In this document: in pieces, positions 26,075 through 35,154 of the stretch
Layout of the letters: every line of letters begins with the position of its first letter
Numbering within the stretch: the stretch's first letter is position 1
Assembly: GCA_045126515.1 (NCBI GenBank)
Contig: JBGVOM010000126.1
Location: forward strand, 1-64,000
Reading direction: 5' to 3'
Source of the DNA: RUG11237 sp045126515
Lineage (GTDB): Bacteria > Bacillota > Clostridia > Lachnospirales > Lachnospiraceae
DNA length: 64,000 nt
Translations under genes and position numbers: made by a program
The notes under the pieces: model-generated
What the model was told of the DNA's origin: nothing
The model's database searches: none
What the model saw: the letters and a program-made list of their open reading frames with translations, nothing else

Positions 26075-26241
26075 TTCCTTTTCCTCCTTTTATTATCACT
26101 ATTAAGTATGACTATCATTTTAGTAAATATTTTCATTTGATAATACAAAAATAATAACTGTCGTACTTTTTGGTTACATTATATCAATTAGTGTATTGCA
26201 TGTCAAACTTTTTTGTGCAAAAAAACTATACAAACTCAAAA

Positions 26242-26281
26242 AAGACGCTAAAACAGCAGCACATTGCCATATTAGCGTCTT
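26242..26281 (-). terminator. Terminator of the MATE gene
   Basis: AAGACGCTAA and TTAGCGTCTT form a 10-bp perfect stem, 10 bp past the stop, followed on the minus strand by TTTTTTGAG. Confidence 0.85.
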
Positions 26282-26290
26282 CTTATATTT

Positions 26291-27634
26291 TTACTTACCC
26301 TCTGTCATATTTACCATCCAGCGTCTTGATTTAAATATACACGTACAAAGCAGTACTCTCACATATTCTTCCATAGACAGAATAAAATACACAAAATATA
26401 TCGGCAGTTTCCATGCATAAGCTGAAAGCAGTCCCAAAGGTACTCCAAACACCCATGTGCCGACCATATCCACCAACATAATATATTTTGTCATTCCTCC
26501 GCTTCTAAGTATTCCACCACCTAACACCATATTGATTACTTTTGCAGGAAATACCAACGCATAAGCAACTAAAATGTAAATCGTTATCTGTCTTGTATCT
26601 TCGCTGACTCGAAATAACTTTACATAAAAACCACAAAATAAAATAATACAAATTGAAATAATAAGCGCTACACTTATCGTAACCTTCATAAAGCTTTTTG
26701 AATCTGCATATGCCTTATCCTTGTTACCTTCGCCAAGAGAATTTCCAATCATTACTCCGGCGGCGGCCGAAACACCCGATAATGCACCAATGGCTAAAGT
26801 CTGCAAAGGATAGGTTAAAGTCATGGCTGCACAGCTTTCTGTACCGATATGTCCATAAATAACTGCATATACATTCTCTCCAAGACTCCATAAAAATTCA
26901 CAAAGCAGAATCGGGGTGAGCACCGGCACTATCTTTTTCAGAAAATCTGTTTCAAAGCGGAAAGTTACCTTTAATTCAATTTCCTTTTTCTTTTTAATTT
27001 TCATAAAGATTGTACATATGATGACCAGCTCTATAATTCTTGAAATGCCTGTCGCCAGTGCCGCACCTGCTACGCCCATAGCCGGAAGACTTCCAACACC
27101 AAAAATAAGCAGATAATTCAACAGCGTATTAGATACCACGGAAATTCCTCCAGCCACCATAGGCGCATGTGCAGCATCCACATTTCTAAGAAGTGCTGAT
27201 ATCATCAGTGTAATTGTCTGTGGCACAAATCCTATACTCATAATTCTTAAGTATACAACAGCTTCACTTATGGTATCTGCATCCTTCGAATACAAACTCA
27301 TAATCTGCCCCGGTATCGTTACAGATAACACCACAAAAATCAAAGTAACCAGTAAGGCAAAATAAAGATTTGCAAAAAAACTGTCATTAATTCCCTTTTT
27401 ACTTTTGTTTCCACAATACTGTGCAATAAAAATACCTGCTACTGTCACAATAGCTGTCATAGTAACTGTAAACAGCGAAATAAATTTTGCGCCCAAACCT
27501 ACCCCGGCAATACTGGCACTTCCCAGACTTCCAATCATAACCTGGTCAATCAGGCTTAATGCAGCCTGCAAAAACCCCTGAATTGTAATAGGTAGCGCAA
27601 TTCGAAGCATATCCTTGTAAAATTCCCGTTTCAT
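26291..27634 (-). CDS. MATE-family multidrug/toxin efflux transporter
   Basis: 447 aa with 12 predicted transmembrane helices in two homologous halves. MatE signatures are present: ALPITIQGFLQAALSLIDQVMIGSLGSASIAGVGLG at the N-terminus, and ALSGVSAAAGVMIGNSLGEGNKDKA in the second half. It exports cationic compounds or drugs by Na+ or H+ exchange. The gene is monocistronic between its own promoter and terminator. The hydrophobic C-terminus ends with a basic tail (KSRRW). Confidence 0.93.
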   Translation of the reverse strand: MKREFYKDMLRIALPITIQGFLQAALSLIDQVMIGSLGSASIAGVGLGAKFISLFTVTMTAIVTVAGIFIAQYCGNKSKKGINDSFFANLYFALLVTLIFVVLSVTIPGQIMSLYSKDADTISEAVVYLRIMSIGFVPQTITLMISALLRNVDAAHAPMVAGGISVVSNTLLNYLLIFGVGSLPAMGVAGAALATGISRIIELVIICTIFMKIKKKKEIELKVTFRFETDFLKKIVPVLTPILLCEFLWSLGENVYAVIYGHIGTESCAAMTLTYPLQTLAIGALSGVSAAAGVMIGNSLGEGNKDKAYADSKSFMKVTISVALIISICIILFCGFYVKLFRVSEDTRQITIYILVAYALVFPAKVINMVLGGGILRSGGMTKYIMLVDMVGTWVFGVPLGLLSAYAWKLPIYFVYFILSMEEYVRVLLCTCIFKSRRWMVNMTEGK

Positions 27635-27666
27635 ATTTTATACCTCCCTTTTCTTGTTGTATTTAC

Positions 27667-27695
27667 AGTATAAGAACATTTTCCATTGTTCTCAA
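27667..27695 (-). promoter_or_regulatory. MATE promoter with embedded palindromic operator
   Basis: TTGAGA (27690-27695), a 17-bp spacer and TATACT (27667-27672). The spacer is almost entirely a palindrome, AGAACA-N8-TGTTCT (27673-27692), so a dimeric repressor bound there would block polymerase. Confidence 0.55.
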
Positions 27696-27773
27696 CAATT
27701 AAATTGGCAAATTCTAACACGATACTGCTACTTTTATACTTTTTTGAAGGTACATCTTATAAAATAATAAAAA

Positions 27774-27804
27774 ACAGAGTATTTGTTTTTTTCAAATACT
27801 CTGT
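27774..27804 (-). terminator. Terminator of the hrcA-grpE-dnaK-dnaJ operon
   Basis: ACAGAGTATTTG and CAAATACTCTGT form a perfect 12-bp stem with a 7-nt loop, followed by TTTTTTATTATT on the minus strand. Confidence 0.9.
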
Positions 27805-27847
27805 CATCTATTTACTATGATATTGCTTACATTTTCATTATTGAAGC

Positions 27848-29026
27848 TTAATCCTCAAAGGCTTCCTTTACTTTATCCATAAAGCCTTTTTTCTTTGGTT
27901 TTTCTGTATTTATGGTATCTGATTTTCCTAAGGTGTTACCTGTAACCTCATCATATTTGCGAAGTAATTCTTTCGCTTCTTCGCTTAATTTATCCGGTAC
28001 CTGTACCACCAAAGTTACATAGTGATCACCACGGATATTTTTATTTCTAAGAGATGGAACACCTTTTCCTTTTAAACGAACTTTAGTATCTGTCTGTGTT
28101 CCCGGTTTTACATCATAGAGAACATCACCATCTACTGTATTAATTCTCACTTCACCGCCCAATGCAGCCTGCGCAAATGAAATCGGTGCTGTAGAGAATA
28201 TGTTCATATCCTGTCTCTGGAAAATCGGATGACGTGATACTACCACTTCTACCAGTAAATCTCCTCTTGGTCCACCGTTAATTCCCGGTTCTCCTTTTTC
28301 ACGGATACGGATACACTGTCCATTGTCAATACCTGCAGGTACGGATACCTGAATCTTTCTCTTTCTGGTAATATAACCGCTTCCATAACAATCCGGACAT
28401 TTTTCTTTTACCACTTTACCCTTACCGCCGCATTCCGGACAGGTCTGTACGTTTCTGACCATACCAAACAATGACTGCTGGGTGTATACCACCTGACCTT
28501 TACCACCACACTTGCTACAAGTCTGTGGTGAAGTTCCCGGTTTGGCACCGGTTCCGTTACAAGTCTTACATTCATCTTTTAAGTTTAATTCAATCTCTTT
28601 TTCACAGCCAAACACTGCTTCTTCAAAAGTAACCCTTACGCTGGCTCTTACATTGGCACCTTTCATTGGTCCATTGTTTGATGACTGACGTCTTCCTCCA
28701 CCAAATAAGTCACCGAAAATATCACCAAAAATATCGCCCATATCAGCACCGTTGAAATCGAAACCGCCGAATCCACCGCCGCCACCTGCGCCGCCGTCAA
28801 ATGCCGCATGACCAAACTGGTCGTACTGTCTTCTTTTATCCGGATCACTAAGTACCGCATATGCCTCTGAAGCTTCTTTAAACTTCTTCTCTGCCTCTGC
28901 ATCCCCAGGATTCATATCCGGATGATATTTCTTGGCAAGCTGGCGGTATGCCTTCTTAATTGTGGCATCATCGGCGCCTTTGTCAACGCCTAGGACTTCA
29001 TAATAATCTCTCTTACTCTCTGCCAT
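27848..29026 (-). CDS. dnaJ: Chaperone protein DnaJ
   Basis: 392 aa. A J domain with HPD (YHPDMNPGD) at 1-70, a Gly/Phe-rich linker with GGAGGGGGFGGFDF, and four CxxCxGxG zinc-binding repeats (CKTCNGTGAKPG, CSKCGGKGQ, CPECGGKGK, CPDCYGSGY) precede the C-terminal substrate-binding domains. Type I DnaJ of normal length, stimulating DnaK ATPase. Last gene of the heat-shock operon, 99 bp after dnaK, with a hairpin in the gap. Confidence 0.97.
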   Translation of the reverse strand: MAESKRDYYEVLGVDKGADDATIKKAYRQLAKKYHPDMNPGDAEAEKKFKEASEAYAVLSDPDKRRQYDQFGHAAFDGGAGGGGGFGGFDFNGADMGDIFGDIFGDLFGGGRRQSSNNGPMKGANVRASVRVTFEEAVFGCEKEIELNLKDECKTCNGTGAKPGTSPQTCSKCGGKGQVVYTQQSLFGMVRNVQTCPECGGKGKVVKEKCPDCYGSGYITRKRKIQVSVPAGIDNGQCIRIREKGEPGINGGPRGDLLVEVVVSRHPIFQRQDMNIFSTAPISFAQAALGGEVRINTVDGDVLYDVKPGTQTDTKVRLKGKGVPSLRNKNIRGDHYVTLVVQVPDKLSEEAKELLRKYDEVTGNTLGKSDTINTEKPKKKGFMDKVKEAFED

Positions 29027-29049
29027 TTTTTATCCCTTCTAAACTAATG

Positions 29050-29104
29050 TAATGAATTGACGAAGTCAATTGATCGCCTACTTACGCACGTAACCAATTG
29101 ACCT
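29050..29104 (-). other. Hairpin in the dnaK-dnaJ intergenic gap
   Basis: GGTCAATTGG and the facing CAATTGAC arms (with GCGATC/GGTTAC sequence inside) can pair across about 40 nt. There is no U-run, so an RNA-processing or stability element is more likely than a terminator. Confidence 0.4.
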
Positions 29105-29125
29105 CTGTCCATTATCAAGATTTAA

Positions 29126-30994
29126 TTATACTTCTCTGTAATCTCCGTCTACCACATCATCTGCTGTATAGTCTGCGTTTCCTGCATCTGCGCCTGCTGC
29201 ACCGCCCATATCAGGACCTGCACCGGCTGCCTGAGCCTGTTCGTAAACTTTAGCAAATAACTTCTGAGCACTTTCCATTAATTTTTCTTTTGCAGCCTTT
29301 AATTCGTCTACCTGTGCTTCTGTCATTTCTTCTGGATTAGACTTTTCAACTAATTCTTTTAATGCTGCAAGATCAGCTTCTACTGCTGTCTTATCGTTGG
29401 CATCAATTTTATCTCCAACTTCTTCTAATGCCTTTTCTGTCTGGAATACAAAGGAATCAGCATCGTTTCTTGTGTCGATTGCTTCCTTACGTTTTTTATC
29501 CTGAGCTTCATATTCAGCAGCTTCTTTTACAGCTTTTTCGATATCGTCATCAGACATATTAGAACCTGCTGTGATAGTGATGTGCTGTTCTTTTCCTGTT
29601 CCTAAATCTTTTGCAGATACGTTAACAATACCGTTTGCATCGATATCGAAAGTAACTTCAATCTGAGGAACTCCACGTCTTGCTGGTGGGATACCATCTA
29701 ATCTGAACTGTCCAAGGGACTTGTTATCTTTCGCAAACTGACGTTCACCCTGTACTACGTTAATATCAACGGCTGTCTGGTTATCTGCTGCTGTTGAGAA
29801 AATCTGGCTCTTCTTTGTAGGAATTGTTGTATTTCTTTCAATCAATCTTGTAGCTACACCACCCATTGTTTCGATAGATAGGGACAATGGTGTTACATCA
29901 AGAAGAAGGATTTCTCCTGCACCGGCATCACCAGCTAATTTACCACCCTGAATAGAAGCACCTAATGCTACACATTCATCCGGGTTCAATGTCTTAGAAG
30001 GTTCCTGACCTGTTAATTTCTGTACTTTATCCTGTACAGCCGGAATACGTGTAGAACCACCTACTAATAATACCTTTCCAAGTTCAGAAGCTGTCATGCC
30101 TGCATCCTTTAATGCACGATTTACAGGTTCTGCTGTTCTTTCTACTAAATCATGTGTTAATTCATCAAATTTAGCTCTTGTAAGGTTCATATCAAAGTGT
30201 TTTGGACCTTCTGCTGTAGCTGTGATGAATGGAAGGTTGATGTTTGTTGTTGTAGCAGAAGATAATTCTTTCTTAGCTTTTTCTGCTGCTTCTTTAAATC
30301 TCTGTAAAGCTACTTTATCAGAGGATAAGTCAACACCTTCTGTATTCTTAAATTCCTGAATCATGTAATCTGTAATCTTCTGGTCGAAGTCATCACCACC
30401 AAGTTTGTTATCACCTGCTGTTGCAAGTACTTCGATAACACCGTCACCAATTTCAATGATAGATACATCGAATGTACCACCACCTAAATCGTATACCATA
30501 ATCTTCTGTTCTTTTTCGTTGTCAAGACCATAAGCTAATGCTGCTGCTGTAGGCTCGTTGATGATACGTTTTACATCAAGACCTGCAATCTTACCAGCAT
30601 CCTTTGTTGCCTGACGCTGTGCATCATTGAAGTATGCCGGAACTGTGATAACAGCTTCTGTTACTTTTTCACCTAAATAGTTCTCTGCATCTGATTTTAA
30701 TTTCTGTAAAATCATAGCTGAAATTTCCTGTGGTGAATATTTCTTATCATCAATGGCTACTTTGTAGTCTGTACCCATATGTCTTTTAATAGATGCGATT
30801 GTTTTTTCTGCGTTGGTTACTGCCTGACGTTTTGCAGGTTCACCTACTAATCTTTCTCCTGTCTTTGTGAAAGCTACTACGGATGGTGTTGTTCTTGCAC
30901 CTTCTGTGTTGGCGATAACTACTGGTTTACCACCTTCCATAACTGCTACACAAGAGTTTGTTGTTCCTAAGTCAATACCGATAATCTTACTCAT
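29126..30994 (-). CDS. dnaK: Chaperone protein DnaK (Hsp70)
   Basis: 622 aa. The start is MSKIIGIDLGTTNSCVAVME. ATPase motifs are VPAYFNDAQRQATKDAG, IINEPTAAALAYG, VYDLGGGTFDVSI and LLVGGSTRIPAVQ. The substrate-binding domain follows from about 365 (LLLDVTPLSLSIETMGGV), then a lid and a Gly/Ala-rich tail ending DYTADDVVDGDYREV. This is the shorter Gram-positive form. It lies 24 bp after grpE. Confidence 0.98.
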   Translation of the reverse strand: MSKIIGIDLGTTNSCVAVMEGGKPVVIANTEGARTTPSVVAFTKTGERLVGEPAKRQAVTNAEKTIASIKRHMGTDYKVAIDDKKYSPQEISAMILQKLKSDAENYLGEKVTEAVITVPAYFNDAQRQATKDAGKIAGLDVKRIINEPTAAALAYGLDNEKEQKIMVYDLGGGTFDVSIIEIGDGVIEVLATAGDNKLGGDDFDQKITDYMIQEFKNTEGVDLSSDKVALQRFKEAAEKAKKELSSATTTNINLPFITATAEGPKHFDMNLTRAKFDELTHDLVERTAEPVNRALKDAGMTASELGKVLLVGGSTRIPAVQDKVQKLTGQEPSKTLNPDECVALGASIQGGKLAGDAGAGEILLLDVTPLSLSIETMGGVATRLIERNTTIPTKKSQIFSTAADNQTAVDINVVQGERQFAKDNKSLGQFRLDGIPPARRGVPQIEVTFDIDANGIVNVSAKDLGTGKEQHITITAGSNMSDDDIEKAVKEAAEYEAQDKKRKEAIDTRNDADSFVFQTEKALEEVGDKIDANDKTAVEADLAALKELVEKSNPEEMTEAQVDELKAAKEKLMESAQKLFAKVYEQAQAAGAGPDMGGAAGADAGNADYTADDVVDGDYREV

Positions 30995-31018
30995 TATTAA
31001 AACCTCCTAAAATTCTGT

Positions 31019-31624
31019 TTAGTTAGCAACTTTTACCATACTGTGTCTTACTACTGTTTCTTTATATAGATATCCTTTTTGGAATTCTTCTACAATTACA
31101 TTTTCTCCTGCTTCTTCATCTTCCACATGCATTACTGCATTATGAAAATCAGGATTAAATTCTTCGCCTAAAGCTTCGATTGGTGTTACGCCCATTTCAC
31201 CTAACACTGTCATCATCTGCTTGTAGACCTTATCCATTCCATCCACAAAGGGATTGGCTTTTTCTTCTTCTGTCACGCTTGCAAAGCCTCTTTCGAAGTT
31301 ATCAATGACCGGAAGAATCTTTTCGATAATACTCTTTGCTCCGATTTCGTACATCTGTGTTTTTTCTTTTTCTGTACGCTTACGGTAATTATCAAATTCC
31401 GCCATCTGTCTTTTTAACTTATCTGTCAGTTCCTCTATCTGTTCATCTTTTTTATCCTTTTTCTTTTTTCCGAATAAGGATTTCTTTTCTTCACCTTCTT
31501 GTGCAGTTTCTTCTGAAACCTCCTCTGCTACTTCTTCCGCTTCGGCTGTTTCCTGTGCAGATTCTTCAGTTTCCACTGTTTCTTCTACTGCCTCTTCCTG
31601 CAGTTCTTTTTCCTTTTCTGCCAC
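31019..31624 (-). CDS. grpE: Nucleotide exchange factor GrpE
   Basis: About 201 aa. A highly acidic N-terminal tail (many Glu/Ala-Glu runs, about 1-60) precedes a Lys-rich patch and the conserved GrpE core (EFDNYRKRTEKEK; IEKILPVIDNFERGFA; FNPDFHNAVMHVEDEE; GYLYKETVVRHSMVKVAN). It releases ADP from DnaK. Two in-frame GTG codons can start it: 31624 lies 8 nt from AAAGGTGG and is preferred, while 31636 overlaps that site. The gene begins only 6-18 bp after the hrcA stop. Confidence 0.94.
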   Translation of the reverse strand: MAEKEKELQEEAVEETVETEESAQETAEAEEVAEEVSEETAQEGEEKKSLFGKKKKDKKDEQIEELTDKLKRQMAEFDNYRKRTEKEKTQMYEIGAKSIIEKILPVIDNFERGFASVTEEEKANPFVDGMDKVYKQMMTVLGEMGVTPIEALGEEFNPDFHNAVMHVEDEEAGENVIVEEFQKGYLYKETVVRHSMVKVAN

Positions 31625-31642
31625 TCTATCTTCCACCTTTCT

Positions 31643-32671
31643 CTATGTTTTCTTAAATATTTTATCAAGTTGTGCCATCAGTGTTTTCATGGCACTTAAC
31701 GATTTTTCATAATCCATACGCTTAGGTCCGATAATTCCTATAGTTCCCTGCATACCTTCTTCCAATTCATAGGTCGCCGTAATAACACTACAATCTTTCA
31801 TTGCCTGCACCGGTGTTTCATTTCCGATGTATACCTGAATTCCTGTATTATTTTCATCCGCCAGTGTTTCCTGCACCAGTTCGGTAAGTGGTTTCTTTTC
31901 TTCAAAAGTATTAATCAGTTCACTTGCACGCTCACTGTCGCTTAACTCCGGATAACGGAAAATATTTGTGGCACCGCTAGTATAAATCTCTAAATCATCT
32001 TCCACCTTAATTGCCTCAGCAACGGCATCTAACACCTCACTTACAATATCACTGTGAATTCCTGCCTGTTCCTTTAATTTTGCAATCATTCCAAGATTGA
32101 TTTCCTCTAAGCTTAAACCATTTAAGTTGGTGTTCAAAAGCATATTCAGTTTCAAAAGTGTTTCATTGTCCAAAGCTTCGCTTACATTGATAATTTTGTT
32201 TTTTACAATGTTTCCTTCTACCACCACAACTGCTACCAGCTGTTTTTCATCCACATGGGAAAGCTGTATGAACTTCAGCTTATTTTTATGGTAGGAAGGA
32301 ACAGACACCATAGCGGCATAATTGGTATTATTGGCTAACACCTTTACCACCTGTTTTAGAACCAGCTCCATCTTATCCTGACGCTCAATCATAAGCTCTT
32401 TCATCTCGGATACCTCTCGGTTCTTATCCTCCATAATTCGGTCTACATAGAAACGGTATCCTTTATCGGAAGGAATTCTTCCTGCTGATGTATGAGGCTG
32501 TATGATATATCCCATCTCCTCTAAATCAGACATTTCATTTCGAATGGTTGCAGAACTCAAATTCAAGTCTGTATACTTTGAAATCGTTCTTGAACCTACC
32601 GGCTCTCCCGTTTCTAAATAAGTACGAATGATTGCTTCCAGTATCTTGTTTTTTCTTTCATCCAGTTCCAT
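31643..32671 (-). CDS. hrcA: Heat-inducible transcription repressor HrcA
   Basis: 342 aa. An N-terminal winged helix (LDERKNKILEAIIRTYLETGEPVGSRTISKY; SSATIRNEMSDLEEMGYI; HTSAGRIPSDKGYRFYVD) precedes the HrcA GAF-like core and GIIGPKRMDYEKSLSAM. It binds CIRCE, present directly upstream, and is helped by GroEL in known systems. The ATG at 32671 lies about 7 nt from AGGAAG. Longer frames into the CIRCE element would have no ribosome site. Confidence 0.96.
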   Translation of the reverse strand: MELDERKNKILEAIIRTYLETGEPVGSRTISKYTDLNLSSATIRNEMSDLEEMGYIIQPHTSAGRIPSDKGYRFYVDRIMEDKNREVSEMKELMIERQDKMELVLKQVVKVLANNTNYAAMVSVPSYHKNKLKFIQLSHVDEKQLVAVVVVEGNIVKNKIINVSEALDNETLLKLNMLLNTNLNGLSLEEINLGMIAKLKEQAGIHSDIVSEVLDAVAEAIKVEDDLEIYTSGATNIFRYPELSDSERASELINTFEEKKPLTELVQETLADENNTGIQVYIGNETPVQAMKDCSVITATYELEEGMQGTIGIIGPKRMDYEKSLSAMKTLMAQLDKIFKKT

Positions 32672-32694
32672 CCATTCACTTCCTTTCCGATTTG

Positions 32695-32721
32695 TTAGCA
32701 CTCGTCAATGTGGAGTGCTAA
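32695..32721. promoter_or_regulatory. CIRCE operator
   Basis: TTAGCACTC-N9-GAGTGCTAA is an exact match to the consensus inverted repeat, located just downstream of the promoter and 24 bp before hrcA. It is the HrcA target controlling the whole chaperone operon. Confidence 0.97.
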
Positions 32722-32734
32722 CATCCATGTACTT

Positions 32735-32764
32735 AACATATCACTAGGCATATAAAATGTCAAC
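32735..32764 (-). promoter_or_regulatory. Sigma-A promoter of the heat-shock operon
   Basis: TTGACA (32759-32764) and TATGTT (32735-32740) are separated by 18 bp. CIRCE would lie over the initially transcribed region. Confidence 0.7.
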
Positions 32765-32828
32765 CCTCTTTTCATTATTTTATAAAATTTATTTTCTTTT
32801 TATACTTTTTGTGAAGGATGAAGAGGAC

Positions 32829-32904
32829 GGAAGTGATAAAAGTTATGGTCGGAAAAACCCAGAGAATATTTAGGGCTTTTCCGACCATAACTTTTATCAC
32901 TTCC
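32829..32904. repeat. Long perfect intergenic hairpin (28-bp arms)
   Basis: The arms at 32829-32856 and 32877-32904 are perfect inverted copies starting GGAAGTGATAAAAG, with a 20-nt loop. Inside the loop CCC/GGG can extend the stem after one mismatch. It lies in a 400-bp gap without genes between the heat-shock promoter and the LRR gene terminus. No U-tract follows, so it is not a normal terminator. It may be a miniature mobile element or a structured RNA. Confidence 0.75.
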
Positions 32905-32993
32905 TGTGTACTGCACTGACCTACCACACAAAAATACAAATAGCAGTATGCGTATTTTCACTATTGCTATTTTATCAACATATCAAACTTAGT

Positions 32994-33056
32994 GGTTGCC
33001 AAGAAACAGCTCATAGCCGATACAAATTTTTCTCAGCTATGAGCGTCCTGTCAACC
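32994..33056 (-). terminator. Probable terminator-like hairpin after the LRR_5 gene
   Basis: GCTCATAGC (33009-33017) and GCTATGAGC (33036-33044) form 9-bp arms with outer GGTTG/CAACC pairing, 20 bp beyond the stop codon. There is no clear U-run, so termination efficiency is uncertain. Confidence 0.4.
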
Positions 33057-33075
33057 AACAAGTCTGACCTGTTGT

Positions 33076-34143
33076 CTACTTTACATTAATTTCAATATAA
33101 TCTGTTTTATTTACACCGCCCTCTGCACGCACTACTACGCTTACAAAGCCGCGTTTTAGTCCTGTAACGGTTCCATCTTCTGCAAAGGATACGATTCCTT
33201 CTTTGTCCGGTTCCCAGCTATATTTACCATTTGTGGCATTTGCAGGTGCTACAGCTACATCAAAAGATATGCTCTCGCCTGTTTTTAAGTTAAGTCTTTT
33301 TACATTCTCTTTATTGTAAGTAATAGTTTCATTTGCCACTGTAATATCAGATACTAGAATTTCATCAGAAATTGCTTCAAAGTTCAACCCTTTTTTCATA
33401 GCGTAATCATAAGCATAAGAGTTTACTACGCCTTTTACAGTTACGTTTTCTGTGCCTTCTAATACAGCCAGTCCAAATTCTGAAATGCTGCCCGGAAAAG
33501 CAATAGACTTTAATCCGATGCAATTTGCAAAAGCTCCACTGCCTACAGTTGTCACTGTTTCAGGAAGAACTATTTCGCTTAGTGAAATACAGTTACCGAA
33601 TGCAGCACTTCCGATTTTTTTCAATTTCTTTGCGGACGAAAAATCTACCTGCTCTAATGCACCACACCCCTGAAATGCATTTGCCTGAATAGTGACAATT
33701 CCTTCCGGTAAAATTACTTCCTTTAAATTTTTACAATTTCGAAATGCTTCTTCTGAAACTTCTGTCACAGATGTTTTTGACAAATCAATTCGCTCCAAAG
33801 AAGTACAATTTTGAAATGCTCCGCGTCCTATAGTTTTTACTGTGGAAGGCAATACAATACTTTTCATGGATGCACAATTGAAAAATCCATTTTCTCCAAT
33901 CACAGTAATTCCTTCCTGCAGTATGACATTTTTAAGTTCGAACTGGTTTTGAAATGCTTCTTTTTTGATTTCTGTTCCATCCAGTTCATCTGCCAAAATA
34001 TCAATAATCACCGTTTCTTCATTTGCTGTACTTTCTACACTAAGCTGTGATGCATTTACATATAATGGTAAACCATTTACCCCCACGGTTGTTGCTGTAA
34101 GAGATACTGCCACCAGCCATGCGTTGACTTTGTTAAATTTCAT
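33076..34143 (-). CDS. Secreted LRR_5 (BspA-like) protein with Big_2-like domain
   Basis: 355 aa. Signal peptide 1-31 (MKFNKVNAWLVAVSLTATTV...YVNA). Residues about 50-240 contain about seven LRR_5 repeats of 23 aa with the pattern IGxxAFxNCxSLxxIxLPxxVxxI (for example GRGAFQNCTSLERIDL). A C-terminal Ig-like Big_2 domain follows (about 265-355; SWEPDKEGIVSFAEDGTVTGL). No anchoring motif is visible. The family is common in gut and oral bacteria and is often adhesive; the role here is inferred. Monocistronic. Confidence 0.9.
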   Translation of the reverse strand: MKFNKVNAWLVAVSLTATTVGVNGLPLYVNASQLSVESTANEETVIIDILADELDGTEIKKEAFQNQFELKNVILQEGITVIGENGFFNCASMKSIVLPSTVKTIGRGAFQNCTSLERIDLSKTSVTEVSEEAFRNCKNLKEVILPEGIVTIQANAFQGCGALEQVDFSSAKKLKKIGSAAFGNCISLSEIVLPETVTTVGSGAFANCIGLKSIAFPGSISEFGLAVLEGTENVTVKGVVNSYAYDYAMKKGLNFEAISDEILVSDITVANETITYNKENVKRLNLKTGESISFDVAVAPANATNGKYSWEPDKEGIVSFAEDGTVTGLKRGFVSVVVRAEGGVNKTDYIEINVK

Positions 34144-34211
34144 GAAACATTCTCTCCTTCAAAATACCTTCGTTTATAAGTTTTTCCTATCTTTTCTTTC
34201 TTGTTGAGTAT

Positions 34212-34240
34212 ATTATATAGTAATTGTTCACAACATTCAA
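34212..34240 (-). promoter_or_regulatory. Sigma-A promoter of the LRR_5 gene
   Basis: TTGAAT (34235-34240), 17 bp, TATAAT (34212-34217), about 70 bp upstream of the start. Confidence 0.6.
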
Positions 34241-34337
34241 TATATTTGTTACATTTTTTTTACATTTTTATAACACGTACAATTTTTATGCCTGATTTTT
34301 GTTACATTTTCATGTAACATTTATGTATAATTTCCAC

Positions 34338-34371
34338 AAAAAATGCACCTCAAATTTGAGATGCATTTTTT
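34338..34371 (-). terminator. Terminator of the PilZ gene
   Basis: AAAAAATGCATCTCAAA pairs with TTTGAGGTGCATTTTTT with one mismatch, directly after the stop codon, and ends in a T-run. Confidence 0.85.
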
Positions 34372-34373
34372 CA

Positions 34374-35072
34374 CTAATTATCCGCTTCTAATTTCTCAAA
34401 AGTAGCTTTGGAACGCTCAATCAACTGACTCTGAAGGTGTTGTGCCTGTTCCCGCTGTCTTCTCGCAATATAGGAATCTACAATTTTATTGGAAATATAT
34501 AATTTACATCCATACAATGTTTTTTCATCCTCGTCTGCTACCTTTCGCACCAGTCTTCCGGATAAATCAAAACGAATATCACGGATGCTGTCTTGAAAGG
34601 TAAGTCTTACATTTTCGCCTAGTGGAGTTTCCGATTCTCGCTCTCCCAAAAAAGAAAAACCAGTTGCACTAATATCTTTTACCGTCACTTTCATAATGCC
34701 CGTATGTTCCCCAACTTGTGCCAGTCCTTTTTCCCCTATAAAAATACGGAAACACTCTCGGCGATTCACTTCAATCCCCACATTGTTGCTACCAATCATA
34801 TGGTATTGCTTTCCCTTATATTCCACTGACTTAATATAGCAGTTACTCCATTCAATGGGTTTGCGATTATTTCTGGTGTAAAGCACTTTGATTATAATAT
34901 CTGACCTTACAAAATTTATTATTTGATTGTTATAACGAATAGGTTCAATAAAAACTGCTCCATGAGCCGAAAATTTACTTACTACATCATACTCAAGACG
35001 CCCCGTCTTGGCAATCACTTCAATGTGCAGTTTTTGATTTTCGGCTAACTCCTCAAGTCTCATTACCCCCAT
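34374..35072 (-). CDS. PilZ-domain (YcgR-like) c-di-GMP-binding protein
   Basis: 232 aa. An N-terminal YcgR-type domain (about 1-95) and a C-terminal PilZ domain carry both c-di-GMP motifs: R105-E-C-F-R109 (RxxxR) and D133-I-S-A-T-G138 (D/NxSxxG). Proteins of this build act as flagellar brakes or regulate surface structures when c-di-GMP rises. The ATG at 35072 follows AAAGGAGTGGAATC; the reading frame extends to an upstream TTG without a site. An extended -10 (TGCTATAAT, about 35111-35119) lies upstream. It stands alone, with no flagellar genes next to it. Confidence 0.9.
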   Translation of the reverse strand: MGVMRLEELAENQKLHIEVIAKTGRLEYDVVSKFSAHGAVFIEPIRYNNQIINFVRSDIIIKVLYTRNNRKPIEWSNCYIKSVEYKGKQYHMIGSNNVGIEVNRRECFRIFIGEKGLAQVGEHTGIMKVTVKDISATGFSFLGERESETPLGENVRLTFQDSIRDIRFDLSGRLVRKVADEDEKTLYGCKLYISNKIVDSYIARRQREQAQHLQSQLIERSKATFEKLEADN

Positions 35073-35154
35073 GATTCCACTCCTTTTCTTTTGCAAGTTT
35101 GCTCTTTTTATTATAGCACACTTTGACGGAGAAAGAATACTATTTTTGATTTTA

